From: Mucilaginibacter empetricola
GTDB lineage: Bacteria > Bacteroidota > Bacteroidia > Sphingobacteriales > Sphingobacteriaceae
Direction of reading: 5' to 3'
Length of the DNA: 64,000 nucleotides
NCBI RefSeq assembly: GCF_024808665.1
Contig: NZ_JANUBZ010000008.1
Location: 241,539-305,538 of the forward strand
The first letter of the stretch is position 1. Every line of letters begins with the position of its first letter. A program made the position numbers and the translations under genes. The notes beneath the pieces are model-generated. The model did no database searches. It was not told where the DNA came from and saw only the letters and a list, made by a program, of their open reading frames with translations. Shown in pieces: positions 19,155 through 27,976 of the stretch.

Positions 19155-20212
19155 CAGACGATTTTTTGCGATATAGTTGCCAGATGGCATTGCCCGGCTT
19201 TAATGAAAAGAAGCAGCGGTTGTTGCAACGATCCAGCGTGCTTATTGTTGGCGCGGGCGGGTTGGGTTGCCCGGCAGCGCAATACCTAACTGCCGTGGGC
19301 GTTGGCACTATAGGCATTGTTGATTTTGATACCGTTTCGATAACCAACTTGCACCGGCAAATATTATACACACCGAATGATGTGGGCAAAAAAAAGGTTT
19401 CACTTATTTGTGAACGCCTGCAAAAACAAAACCCAGGTATAAAGTTAGTGCCGCATGATGTGCGGGTAACGTCCCAAAATGTGGTGGATTTGATGTCGCA
19501 TTATGATATTATTGTGGATGGGACTGATAATTTCGATACCCGTTATTTATTGAATGATGCGGGCGTAATTCTGAATAAGCCCATTGTTTACGGGGCGATA
19601 TACCAGTTTGAAGGGCAGGTTGCTGTTTGGAATGTTGAGAACGAGAACGGACAAAAAAGTCCTAATTATCGCGATCTTTTTCCAAGTGTTGATGCAACGC
19701 AGATACCCAATTGTGCCGAAGGCGGCGTTATACCCACCCTTGCTGGCATTATAGGTTGTATGCAAGCCAATGAGGTAATTAAATATATTACCAAAACCGG
19801 CGATATATTGGCCGGGAAGATATTGATTTTTGATGCGCAAACCTTGCAGAGCCGCATTATAAAAATAGGTGAGGTTACGGGAACCCATATAAACCGCCTG
19901 GTTGAAACCATTTTTGTACCGGAGATATCTGCTGCAGACTTAAAAACTGCTATCAAGGAAGATACAGTTAATCTGATTGACGTAAGAACAACAGAAGAAC
20001 GGGATGAGTTTAATATTGGCGGACAGCATATCCCTATGGAACAACTTTATTTTCAGCTTAATGAGCTGGATAAAGAGATGAAAACCGTAATATATTGTGC
20101 ATCGGGAAAAAGAAGTGCGGAAGCAGTTAAGCTGATTAAAAAGAGATTTCCTGAAGCACCGTTTTACTCGCTTGAGGGTGGATTGAAAAGCTGGCTGGAA
20201 GCCAGTACCTAG
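19151..20212 (+). CDS. moeB: MoeB/ThiF-family adenylyltransferase with C-terminal rhodanese domain
   Basis: 353 residues. E1-like domain (about 1-240): VLIVGAGGLGCPAAQYL, VDFDTVSITNLHRQILY, VDGTDNFDTRYLLND, CAEGGVIPTLAGIIGCMQAN. A rhodanese domain (about 255-350) carries the putative persulfide Cys in VIYCASGKRSAEAVKLI. It would adenylylate and sulfurate the MoaD C-terminus. The two CxxC zinc pairs of E. coli MoeB are absent: the first position reads SPNYRDLFP. It is coupled to mobA by a 4-bp overlap and converges with moaE (4-bp overlap of the 3' ends). A role in thiamine sulfur transfer cannot be excluded, but context favours MoeB. Confidence 0.88.
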   Translation: MTDDFLRYSCQMALPGFNEKKQRLLQRSSVLIVGAGGLGCPAAQYLTAVGVGTIGIVDFDTVSITNLHRQILYTPNDVGKKKVSLICERLQKQNPGIKLVPHDVRVTSQNVVDLMSHYDIIVDGTDNFDTRYLLNDAGVILNKPIVYGAIYQFEGQVAVWNVENENGQKSPNYRDLFPSVDATQIPNCAEGGVIPTLAGIIGCMQANEVIKYITKTGDILAGKILIFDAQTLQSRIIKIGEVTGTHINRLVETIFVPEISAADLKTAIKEDTVNLIDVRTTEERDEFNIGGQHIPMEQLYFQLNELDKEMKTVIYCASGKRSAEAVKLIKKRFPEAPFYSLEGGLKSWLEAST

Positions 20213-20628
20213 GGATGTGCAGCAACCCAAACTTCACCATCTTCAAATATTTCTTTTTTCCAGATGGGAACAGTTTGTTTTAGGGTATCAATAATAAATC
20301 GACAAGCTTCAAAAGCGGCATCTCTATGGGCTGCCGAAACCGCGATAATTACAGGCACTTCGCCAACCTCCAAAATGCCGGTACGATGATGAATCAATAC
20401 TTTATATAAAGGCCATTTCTCAAAAGTCTGCTGAGCAATTTTCCCCATTTCAGCTATAGCCATTGGCTCATAGGCTTCAAATTCAAGGCGTATAACTGGT
20501 TTACCTTTGGTGGCGTTACGAACTGTTCCAATAAACACATCAATACCACCGGCTTCGGGAGACATCACCCAGTCTATAGCAGATGGAATATTTAACGACG
20601 AAGAAAATATGTTGATTTCAGTATTCAA
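20209..20628 (-). CDS. moaE: Molybdopterin synthase catalytic subunit MoaE
   Basis: 139 residues with VFIGTVRNATKGKPVIRLEF, YEPMAIAEMGKIAQ, the HRTGILEVGE stretch and the catalytic lysines in VPIWKKEIFEDGEVWVAAHP. It forms a heterotetramer with MoaD and puts two sulfurs into cPMP. It lies 20 bp downstream of moaD on the minus strand, convergent with moeB. Confidence 0.95.
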   Translation of the reverse strand: MNTEINIFSSSLNIPSAIDWVMSPEAGGIDVFIGTVRNATKGKPVIRLEFEAYEPMAIAEMGKIAQQTFEKWPLYKVLIHHRTGILEVGEVPVIIAVSAAHRDAAFEACRFIIDTLKQTVPIWKKEIFEDGEVWVAAHP

Positions 20629-20648
20629 GAGGTGATATTTTGCGTTTA

Positions 20649-20894
20649 TTAACCACCACTAACAGGTGGAATGATGGCAATCTCGTCGCGTTCGTGTATT
20701 GTATCGCCGGGTAAGGCATATTCGTTATTTACCGCAACCATATACGATGCCAGTTGTTTTAGTCTTGGATATTGATGTTCAAGCGCATATTTTAAATTGT
20801 AAACAGTTGCATCGTTATTTAACTCCAACGTAACCGATGCTTTGCCGAAAATATCCTTCGAAATACCAAATGCCAATACTTTAATATTCATCAC
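20649..20894 (-). CDS. moaD: Molybdopterin synthase sulfur carrier subunit MoaD
   Basis: 81 residues, ubiquitin-like beta-grasp small protein. It ends in EIAIIPPVSGG, the diglycine tail that MoeB adenylylates and that carries the thiocarboxylate sulfur. The MVAVNNEYALPGD stretch is typical. First gene of the moaD-moaE minus-strand unit and divergent from fdhD across a 96-bp gap. Confidence 0.93.
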   Translation of the reverse strand: MMNIKVLAFGISKDIFGKASVTLELNNDATVYNLKYALEHQYPRLKQLASYMVAVNNEYALPGDTIHERDEIAIIPPVSGG

Positions 20895-20979
20895 TCAAAA
20901 TTAAAACAAATTTGATATTATAAACTCAATAGGCTAACTATTGTTCTGTAATTAAATAAACAATGATAACTCAGATTTG

Positions 20980-20987
20980 TATATTTG
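20980..20987 (+). promoter_or_regulatory. TAnnTTTG -7 box directly before fdhD
   Basis: TATATTTG is an exact -7 consensus. It ends only 3 bp before ATG 20991, so a transcript started here would have almost no leader. The -33 region shows no clear TTG. Confidence 0.35.
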
Positions 20988-20990
20988 AGT

Positions 20991-21860
20991 ATGTGCGCCG
21001 TTTCAATTAAAAAAAGTCCGGTTATTAAAGTTAGCAATGGTCACGCTACAGATGTGATTGATTCGCTGGCTATTGAAGAACCATTGGAAATCCGGTTAGG
21101 GTATGGTCCTGATAATGATCGCAAGGGTAAAAATATTTCGGTAACCATGCGTACGCCGGGCAATGATCCTGAACTTGCTATAGGCTTTTTATTTACCGAA
21201 GGGATTATCACCCATAAAGAACAAATAGAAGCTGTTGAATGCAGTTTTATAACTTGCGCCGAAAATAAGGAGAACACAATTCTGATAAACCTAAAGCCTG
21301 GCATTGTCCCTGTTCTACAAAACACCGATAGAAATTTTTATACCACATCCAGTTGCGGTGTATGCGGCAAAGGGTCTATCAGTGCCATCAGAACGGTAAG
21401 CGTTTTTAGTCAGAAAAAAGATAACGATGCTGCGGTAAATGCCGAACTACTTTACAACCTACCAATGGTATTGGAGCAACATCAGTTAGTTTTTGCTGAT
21501 ACCGGCGGGCTGCATGCATCAGCGTTGTTTAACTTAAAAGGTGATTTACTGCTGGCAAGAGAAGATGTTGGCCGCCACAATGCGCTTGATAAACTAATTG
21601 GCGCGGCTTTTAGTGATGAACAATTACCATTAGATAACCATATTTTATTATTGAGCGGAAGGGCAAGTTTTGAGCTTGTTCAAAAGGCGGCTATGGTAGG
21701 CATACAAATTATAGTTGCTGTGGGGGCGCCATCAAGTTTGGCCGTTGAGTTGGCAGAAGAATTTAATATTACACTTGCGGGTTTCCTGAGAAATAACCGC
21801 TTTAACATTTATACCGCGGCACACCGCATTTTACTACCTGTACATGAAATTGCGAATTAA
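20991..21860 (+). CDS. fdhD: Formate dehydrogenase accessory sulfurtransferase FdhD
   Basis: About 289 residues. FdhD hallmarks: AIGFLFTEGII (about 60-70), the sulfur-carrying CxxC in TTSSCGVCGKGSI (about 115-127), TGGLHASALF, and LAREDVGRHNALDKLIGAA. It passes sulfur from a cysteine desulfurase to the Mo-cofactor of formate dehydrogenase. I take ATG 20991 (MCAVSIKK) rather than TTG 20985. The 3' end overlaps the next ORF by 17 bp, and that ORF overlaps the fdhF-like gene by 17 bp, so the three are tightly coupled. Confidence 0.93.
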   Translation: MCAVSIKKSPVIKVSNGHATDVIDSLAIEEPLEIRLGYGPDNDRKGKNISVTMRTPGNDPELAIGFLFTEGIITHKEQIEAVECSFITCAENKENTILINLKPGIVPVLQNTDRNFYTTSSCGVCGKGSISAIRTVSVFSQKKDNDAAVNAELLYNLPMVLEQHQLVFADTGGLHASALFNLKGDLLLAREDVGRHNALDKLIGAAFSDEQLPLDNHILLLSGRASFELVQKAAMVGIQIIVAVGAPSSLAVELAEEFNITLAGFLRNNRFNIYTAAHRILLPVHEIAN

Positions 21861-22212
21861 AAATAATTCAATAAGATATCGACTCACCAAGTCTGACGTT
21901 TCACAACTCGCCGAAAAGGGCTTTATACAAGATGGTGTTCACTTTGGAGCTACTACTTTAGCTTACAGCGTAAAAACGACTACTGGCGATCGGTTAACGT
22001 CAACTTTTGAAAATAATACCATTACCTTACTCATCCCTGCCGACTTTGTAAACGAATTACAGGATACCGATAGAGTAGGATTTGAAGGTACCGACAAGGG
22101 CATATTCCTGCTGGTTGAAAAAGACTTTATTTGCATGGACAAAACAGCCGAAGATCAGAGTGACAATTACCCACATCCTTTAGCCGACAAGTATTATGAG
22201 CAAAAGCAATAA
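21844..22212 (+). CDS. DUF7009-like small protein between fdhD and fdhF
   Basis: 122 residues, no signal peptide or membrane segment. It opens MKLRIKNNSIRYRLTKSDVS and has a mixed alpha/beta pattern with FENNTITLLIPADFVNEL, ending in acidic/polar residues around YPHPLADKYYE. I recall this pattern as DUF7009, a Bacteroidota family of unknown function; the name is moderately sure. Double overlap with fdhD and the fdhF-like gene (17 bp each) strongly suggests it serves the same molybdoenzyme, perhaps as an assembly or quality-control factor. Confidence 0.75.
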   Translation: MKLRIKNNSIRYRLTKSDVSQLAEKGFIQDGVHFGATTLAYSVKTTTGDRLTSTFENNTITLLIPADFVNELQDTDRVGFEGTDKGIFLLVEKDFICMDKTAEDQSDNYPHPLADKYYEQKQ

Positions 22213-24514
22213 ACAACCGGCTGCTGAGAATCCGGAAGAACTGTTGGATTTAAAGTTAACTGAACCTAAAACATGGGCGGCCGGCATTCCGGCCGTACTG
22301 ATCGCAGGCAAGGACGTTTTTGCAGAAGCCGGCCTGGTAAGGGGAATGACTGGATTGTTCCACATGAATAAAAAAGGCGGCTTTGACTGTTCAAGCTGTG
22401 CCTGGCCCGATCCAGACGATGAACGATCACCGGTTGCCGAATATTGCGAAAACGGCGCTAAAGCGTTTGCAGAAGAGGCTACAGCTAAAAAATTAGATAT
22501 CCCTTTTTTTGCAAATAACGCTGTTGCCGATCTGGCTAAATTAAACGATTATGAAATAGGGCGAAAAGGAAGAATTGCCCAGCCTGTTTATCTGCCAAAA
22601 GGTGCGACACATTATCAGCCTATAAGTTGGGATGAGGCATTTAAAAAGATCGCCCGTCACTTAAATAGTCTGCAATCGCCCAATGAGGCTGCTTTTTATA
22701 CTTCTGGTCGTACCAGCAATGAGGCATCCTTTATGTACCAGCTTTTTGTACGCGAGTTCGGTACCAATAATATGCCCGATTGTTCAAATATGTGTCACGA
22801 GTCAACAAGTGTGGCCCTGGCCGAAGCCATTGGTATAGGTAAAGGAACAGTAACTCTTAATGATTTCTATGATACGGAGGTAATTATCATTATTGGACAA
22901 AATCCGGGCACTAATCACCCAAGGATGCTGTCGGCTCTCGAGAAGGCGAAGAATAATGGCACCAAAATAATTGCCGTTAACCCGCTTAAAGAGGCCGGAT
23001 TGATGGCTTTTAAAAACCCGCAAAAAATAAAGGGAATATTAGGGTTTGACACACAATTGGCCGATTTATACCTGCAGGTTAAAATTAATGGTGATATGGC
23101 CTTAATTAAAGCAATTGAAAAATTACTTTATGATGCTGAACGGGAAAATCCAGGAAAAGTATTTGATAATGACTTTATTGGAAACAAAACTGTTGGATTT
23201 GAAGAATTTATTAAACATCTAAAGCAATACGATCCTATAAAACTGGCAGAAGAGGCAGGAGTGCCCTTCGCCGAGGTGGTTCAGGCGGCAGAAATGCTTA
23301 AAGACAAAAGCAAAATAATTATTTGCTGGGCAATGGGCGTAACGCAGCAGGTTAATGGGGTTGATACTATCAAAGAAATTGTTAATCTGGCGATATTAAA
23401 AGGTGCCATCGGGAAACCGGGTGCGGGCTTGTGTCCTGTGCGCGGGCATAGCAATGTACAAGGCAACCGTACCATGATAATTTGGGAGCACCCTAAAGAA
23501 CAGCAACTTGACAAGTTAAAGGAAGTATTTGGTTTTGAGCCACCCCGCGAAAAGGGATATGATGTTGTAGAATCAATCAAAGCAATGCACGAGGGAAAGT
23601 TAAAAGTGTTTTTTGCAATGGGAGGGAATTTTCTGTCGGCCACCCCTGATACAACATTTACTGCTGATGCCATGCGCAAGCTAAAATTAACGGTGCATGT
23701 ATCCACCAAATTAAACAGGGGCCATTTAATACACGGCGATGAGTCGATCATCCTGCCTACACTGGCAAGAAGCGATAAAGACGTAGTCAACGGCGAAGAT
23801 CAGTTTATAAGCTGCGAAAACTCCATGGGTGTGGTGCAAATGTCGAAAGGGATTTTAGAGCCGGTTTCTAAAGATCTGCTGAACGAGACACAGATAGTAT
23901 GCCGACTGGCAAAAGCCACCTTTGGAACGCGTTCTGTTATTGATTGGGATAAATATGGTGCCAGTTATGATGAAGTGAGGAATATTATAGAAAAAGTTAT
24001 TCCGGGTTTTAAGGATTATAATTTAAGAGTACGTAAACCGGGAGGCTTTTATTTGCCCAACGCGCCGCGCGAAGGTAGATTTGAAAATACAGAATTCAAT
24101 GGCAAGGCTCCTTTTACAATCACCAACCTGCCGCAACATAAGCTCGCTGATGATGAATATATGATGACCAGCATCAGAAGTCACGATCAGTTTAATACCA
24201 CCATTTATGGGCTTAATGACCGTTATCGCGGTATTCACAATGAACGCAGGATTATATTTATGAACCCAAAAGATATCGAAGCCGCTGGTTTTAAAGCAGG
24301 TGATAAAGTGGACCTTTTTAATTATTACGGTGATGTTGAACGCGTTGCCCGTCTGTTTATAATAGTGCCCTACAATATACCCGAACGTAATACGGCCACG
24401 TATTACCCCGAAACCAATGTGCTGATCCCGATAGATAGTGTAGCACTAAAAAGTAATACCCCGACTTCAAAATTAATCTTCATCAAAATAAGAAAGCATA
24501 TTCCATCTATTTAA
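22196..24514 (+). CDS. FdhF/YdeP-family molybdopterin oxidoreductase
   Basis: 772 residues. The N-terminus has GGFDCSSCAWPDPDDERSP, the reduced Cys motif of the YdeP / Fdhalpha-like group rather than a full four-Cys cluster. The cofactor region has FYTSGRTSNEASFMYQLFVR, NMCHESTSVALAEAIG, GQNPGTNHPRML, CPVRGHSNVQGNRTM, and the C-terminal domain SHDQFNTTIYGLNDRYRGIH. No twin-arginine signal, so cytoplasmic. It needs bis-MGD cofactor, which explains linkage to the moa/mob genes. Formate as substrate is not proven; YdeP-type enzymes in other bacteria have been linked to acid resistance. Confidence 0.88.
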   Translation: MSKSNKQPAAENPEELLDLKLTEPKTWAAGIPAVLIAGKDVFAEAGLVRGMTGLFHMNKKGGFDCSSCAWPDPDDERSPVAEYCENGAKAFAEEATAKKLDIPFFANNAVADLAKLNDYEIGRKGRIAQPVYLPKGATHYQPISWDEAFKKIARHLNSLQSPNEAAFYTSGRTSNEASFMYQLFVREFGTNNMPDCSNMCHESTSVALAEAIGIGKGTVTLNDFYDTEVIIIIGQNPGTNHPRMLSALEKAKNNGTKIIAVNPLKEAGLMAFKNPQKIKGILGFDTQLADLYLQVKINGDMALIKAIEKLLYDAERENPGKVFDNDFIGNKTVGFEEFIKHLKQYDPIKLAEEAGVPFAEVVQAAEMLKDKSKIIICWAMGVTQQVNGVDTIKEIVNLAILKGAIGKPGAGLCPVRGHSNVQGNRTMIIWEHPKEQQLDKLKEVFGFEPPREKGYDVVESIKAMHEGKLKVFFAMGGNFLSATPDTTFTADAMRKLKLTVHVSTKLNRGHLIHGDESIILPTLARSDKDVVNGEDQFISCENSMGVVQMSKGILEPVSKDLLNETQIVCRLAKATFGTRSVIDWDKYGASYDEVRNIIEKVIPGFKDYNLRVRKPGGFYLPNAPREGRFENTEFNGKAPFTITNLPQHKLADDEYMMTSIRSHDQFNTTIYGLNDRYRGIHNERRIIFMNPKDIEAAGFKAGDKVDLFNYYGDVERVARLFIIVPYNIPERNTATYYPETNVLIPIDSVALKSNTPTSKLIFIKIRKHIPSI

Positions 24515-25030
24515 ACAATTTCCGTTGGTTTTTAAGGCATGTCCTGTTTCGTTATTCCAATAGAAACGGAGAGACTTTTTGTAATACATCGAACTGATAG
24601 TTGGTTATTTCAATGTTAAGAAATTGTCAACGATAATAGCCTTTTTGGTGTCTATATAACGCCTATGTTATCTAAGAAAAACCATTGCGTTAAGGAATTG
24701 TAATACACTTAAAAATTCAGAATTTACACAGAATTGAAGAGGTTTCTTTGCAAAAAAAAGCCCTTCAATGAATCAAATTGCCCTTTATTTAATTCACTTT
24801 TTTGCAAAGTTTTTAGCTTGTTTTAGTGAAAGAAATCTGGCAGTAATGCCGCTTCAAAAAAAGGAAACAGCAGAGTTAAAATTCAATTTCTACAGAATTT
24901 CCCGTTCCGCAAATTTAACGCTGAGTGCCGCTTTTAGTGACAACAGTTTAAAGATTTAAGTTCACTTATCCCGCCTCCTCAAAAATAACAAATACAGCTT
25001 ATTTATTAATTCTATAACTCATAATTATTG
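24515..25030. other. 516-bp intergenic region upstream of TonB receptor
   Basis: AT-rich, with no RNA gene or strong hairpin seen. It should hold the 3' end of the fdhF transcript and the promoter of the receptor. A 63-codon frame at 24768-24959 lacks any support and is not called. Confidence 0.4.
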
Positions 25031-27925
25031 ATGAAATCAACTTTACTCATTCACAAAAAACTATACTTAATTATTTTACTGCTGATTTTCAGCAGCGCTA
25101 TTCTCAAAGCGCAAACCATTAAAGGAAATATTACCGATGCCAAAAACGGCGAAACCTTAATTGGGGCCACTGTTCATATCGAAAAAGGTACTTATCAGCA
25201 AAATACCACTGTTAAGTTGGATGGTACTTATGCGTTTAAAAATATACCTGCCGGTGAATATAAACTGCAAGTAAAATATGTAGGTTATAAAACTACCAAA
25301 GAATATACTGTTGAAGTAAAGGCAGATGAAGTTGCCGTTTTAAACGTAGCTATGGTTGATAATTCAACCGCACTTAATGAGGTTTCCATTGTTGAACATG
25401 CCAGTAAAGAAACCGACAGATCGGCAAGGAACGATGAAAGAAACGCTACGACAACGTTAAATGCTGTTTCTGCAGCGTCAATAGCTATATCTCCTGACGT
25501 TTTGGTATCAAATGTGTTAAGCCGGGTTTCGGGTATCACCATCGATAGAAATAATACAGGCGATGCCGAGCACGTGATTATTCGTGGTATGGATAAACAA
25601 TATAACACCACTTTAATAAATGGTGTTAAAATTCCAAGCCCCGATAATAAAAACAGGTATGTTCCCTTAAATATTTTTCCTGCCGACTTAATTGAGCGCA
25701 TCGAGGTTTCTAAAACACTTACGTCTGATATGGAGGCTGATGCATCAGGTGGTGTAGTGAATCTGATAATGAAATCGGCGCCTACAGGTTTAAGAATAGA
25801 GGGCAATTTTGGTACCGGTTACAGCCAGATTTTTTTTAACAGACCTTATGCCAGCTTTGACGCCAGTACAGTTAACAGCAGAGCGCCGGGCGAAATAAAT
25901 CCAGGTCAGCCGGCAACTATCAGTCAATTTCCATATCAAAACCTGTTAACCAAAACCGGCAATGCACCGCCTAATGCAACTGCAAGCTTGACTATAGGTA
26001 ACAGGTATTTAAATAATAAACTGGGTGTATTATTTTCCGGCACTTATCAGAATTTGTACCAGGGAAGTAATGATTTTGTAGTAGTTCAGGAAAATACAGT
26101 AGGACCGTCGCCAAATATCAATACGCCCAATCAGGAAACTGCTTTTCAAAGCTCATACAACCGTCAGTACTCGTCGCAGCTTAATCGCTTAGGTACCATG
26201 GCTTCAATCGACTATAAATTTGACGACAGAAACTCAATAAACTTATTTGCTACTTATTTGCAGTTAGATGAGCATAGGGTTCGTCAAGAACAGAGTTTAA
26301 CCTATGGTGGCTATTCTTACCAGGGCTATGTTGGCACCAACGGGATAGACGACTACACTGAAACGCGCACAGATTTGCAAAGTATTTTTAATGCAACCCT
26401 TAAAGGTAAGCATCAAATTACAGGTCCGTTTTCTATCGATTGGACTTTTGCAAACTCTGAGGCTACTCACAAACAGCCAGATAGAGCTGAATTTAAGACT
26501 TCTTATCAAACCAGCCCAGGGCCCGACGGTACTAATGAGCCAACCCCAGGCAGTCCAGGCAGCTCCACCTATGTAGCACCTAGTGTTGTAGATGGCCCTG
26601 TTACTGTAGGTAACGAGTCAAGAGAATGGACACATAATACTGATAAGGATATTTCTGGCTATCTGAATTTTCATTACAATATTCACATTTTTGACCGTAA
26701 AGCTACATTTTCTGTTGGTGCTATGTTAAGGCATAAAACCAGGGATAATTTTGTGGATAGCTACAGCTTACCCAATACTTATATCCCAGGTACTGACAAC
26801 GCTGAAAATTATACAACTATACCGGCTGCTCAATTTTCATTTTCTGGTGCCAACGCCTATAACGCCTACGGTTCTTCAAGCACTGACCCTGGTGTTTATA
26901 CCTTCCTTGAAAATATCCACGCCGAATATGCCATGGTGCAATATTTCGTAAGTGATCGTTTCGATTTTACAGCCGGCATAAGAACAGAGCATACCTTAGA
27001 AAGCTATGTTTCTAATTTGCCCGATATTTTCCCAGGCCAAACAGCCAGTATTACCTACAGTGATTATTTGCCAAGCATTAATGCTAAATATCAGCTAACA
27101 GATAACCAGGCTATACGCGGTGCTTATTTTGAATCGATATTACGCCCGGCATTTGCAGATTTTATTCCTTACCCTGACCAAACAGGTGATTTGCCTTATG
27201 CAACTATTGGAAATCCATATCTGCAACATACAACAATCAACAATTACGACCTGAGATATGAGTTTTTTCCAGGTGCTTTTGATGAATTTATGGCAGGTGC
27301 CTTTTATAAAAACCTGACTAACCCTATTGAGCAGGTTTTACAATCAAGTGAACAGGGCGCAACCTTATTGCTTAAGCCTGAAAACCTGGGTAATGCACAA
27401 AACTACGGAGCTGAGTTTGTAGCCAAAAAATTCTTTGGCAATGTTGGCGTTGCTGTCAACTACACCTATACTCATTCGCAAATTACTACCACAAAAGGTA
27501 TTGATGTTGAAGGAGTGGTAGGCTATCGCGACGAGACCCGTCCATTACAAGGGCAAGCCGCTAACGTTGGTAATTTCTCTTTACTCTACAAGAATCCGGC
27601 AAATGGTTTGGAAGGCCAGTTATCTCTTGCCTATACAGGCGATAGGATAGAAGCGGTGTCAAATTACTATGGTTTAGATACCTGGGAAAAGGCCTCCACT
27701 TTCCTTGATTTCTCTGCTCAAAAGACCTTCAACAAGCGCTATGTATTTTTTGTAAAAGTAAACAACATATTAAATACTCCTTACGAACTATACATCAAAC
27801 AAAACAATTCAATTGACTATGCCAGCATTATGAAATATGCCGATCAGAAAAGCCCTAATTATACTACTGTGGAGTACGATCAATTTTATGCACGGTACAG
27901 TTTAGGATTTAGGTTCAAATTTTAA
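25031..27925 (+). CDS. TonB-dependent receptor with carboxypeptidase-regulatory-like domain
   Basis: About 964 residues from ATG 25031. Signal peptide ends near AILKAQ, then a CarboxypepD-reg-like domain (TIKGNITDAKNGETLIGATV), then a plug with VLVSNVLSRVSGITIDRNNT, HVIIRGMDKQYNTTLINGVK and the DMEADASGGVVNLIM motif, then the barrel ending RYSLGFRFKF. It is not SusC-type: it lacks the SusC linker and no SusD follows. A lipoprotein gene follows 51 bp downstream and may be the surface partner. Substrate unknown; the lineage includes siderophore- and nutrient-uptake receptors. Confidence 0.9.
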   Translation: MKSTLLIHKKLYLIILLLIFSSAILKAQTIKGNITDAKNGETLIGATVHIEKGTYQQNTTVKLDGTYAFKNIPAGEYKLQVKYVGYKTTKEYTVEVKADEVAVLNVAMVDNSTALNEVSIVEHASKETDRSARNDERNATTTLNAVSAASIAISPDVLVSNVLSRVSGITIDRNNTGDAEHVIIRGMDKQYNTTLINGVKIPSPDNKNRYVPLNIFPADLIERIEVSKTLTSDMEADASGGVVNLIMKSAPTGLRIEGNFGTGYSQIFFNRPYASFDASTVNSRAPGEINPGQPATISQFPYQNLLTKTGNAPPNATASLTIGNRYLNNKLGVLFSGTYQNLYQGSNDFVVVQENTVGPSPNINTPNQETAFQSSYNRQYSSQLNRLGTMASIDYKFDDRNSINLFATYLQLDEHRVRQEQSLTYGGYSYQGYVGTNGIDDYTETRTDLQSIFNATLKGKHQITGPFSIDWTFANSEATHKQPDRAEFKTSYQTSPGPDGTNEPTPGSPGSSTYVAPSVVDGPVTVGNESREWTHNTDKDISGYLNFHYNIHIFDRKATFSVGAMLRHKTRDNFVDSYSLPNTYIPGTDNAENYTTIPAAQFSFSGANAYNAYGSSSTDPGVYTFLENIHAEYAMVQYFVSDRFDFTAGIRTEHTLESYVSNLPDIFPGQTASITYSDYLPSINAKYQLTDNQAIRGAYFESILRPAFADFIPYPDQTGDLPYATIGNPYLQHTTINNYDLRYEFFPGAFDEFMAGAFYKNLTNPIEQVLQSSEQGATLLLKPENLGNAQNYGAEFVAKKFFGNVGVAVNYTYTHSQITTTKGIDVEGVVGYRDETRPLQGQAANVGNFSLLYKNPANGLEGQLSLAYTGDRIEAVSNYYGLDTWEKASTFLDFSAQKTFNKRYVFFVKVNNILNTPYELYIKQNNSIDYASIMKYADQKSPNYTTVEYDQFYARYSLGFRFKF

Positions 27926-27976
27926 TTTTCAACAAACAAAAAGCAAATAAACAATCAATTAATTATTTCATCAATT

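Noticed and set aside
23281..23790. 169-codon minus frame
   Set aside because: Shadow of the FdhF-like gene, low-complexity Ser/Leu composition.
24768..24959. 63-codon frame in the gap before the TonB receptor
   Set aside because: Lies in AT-rich spacer, no start context and no recognisable protein pattern.
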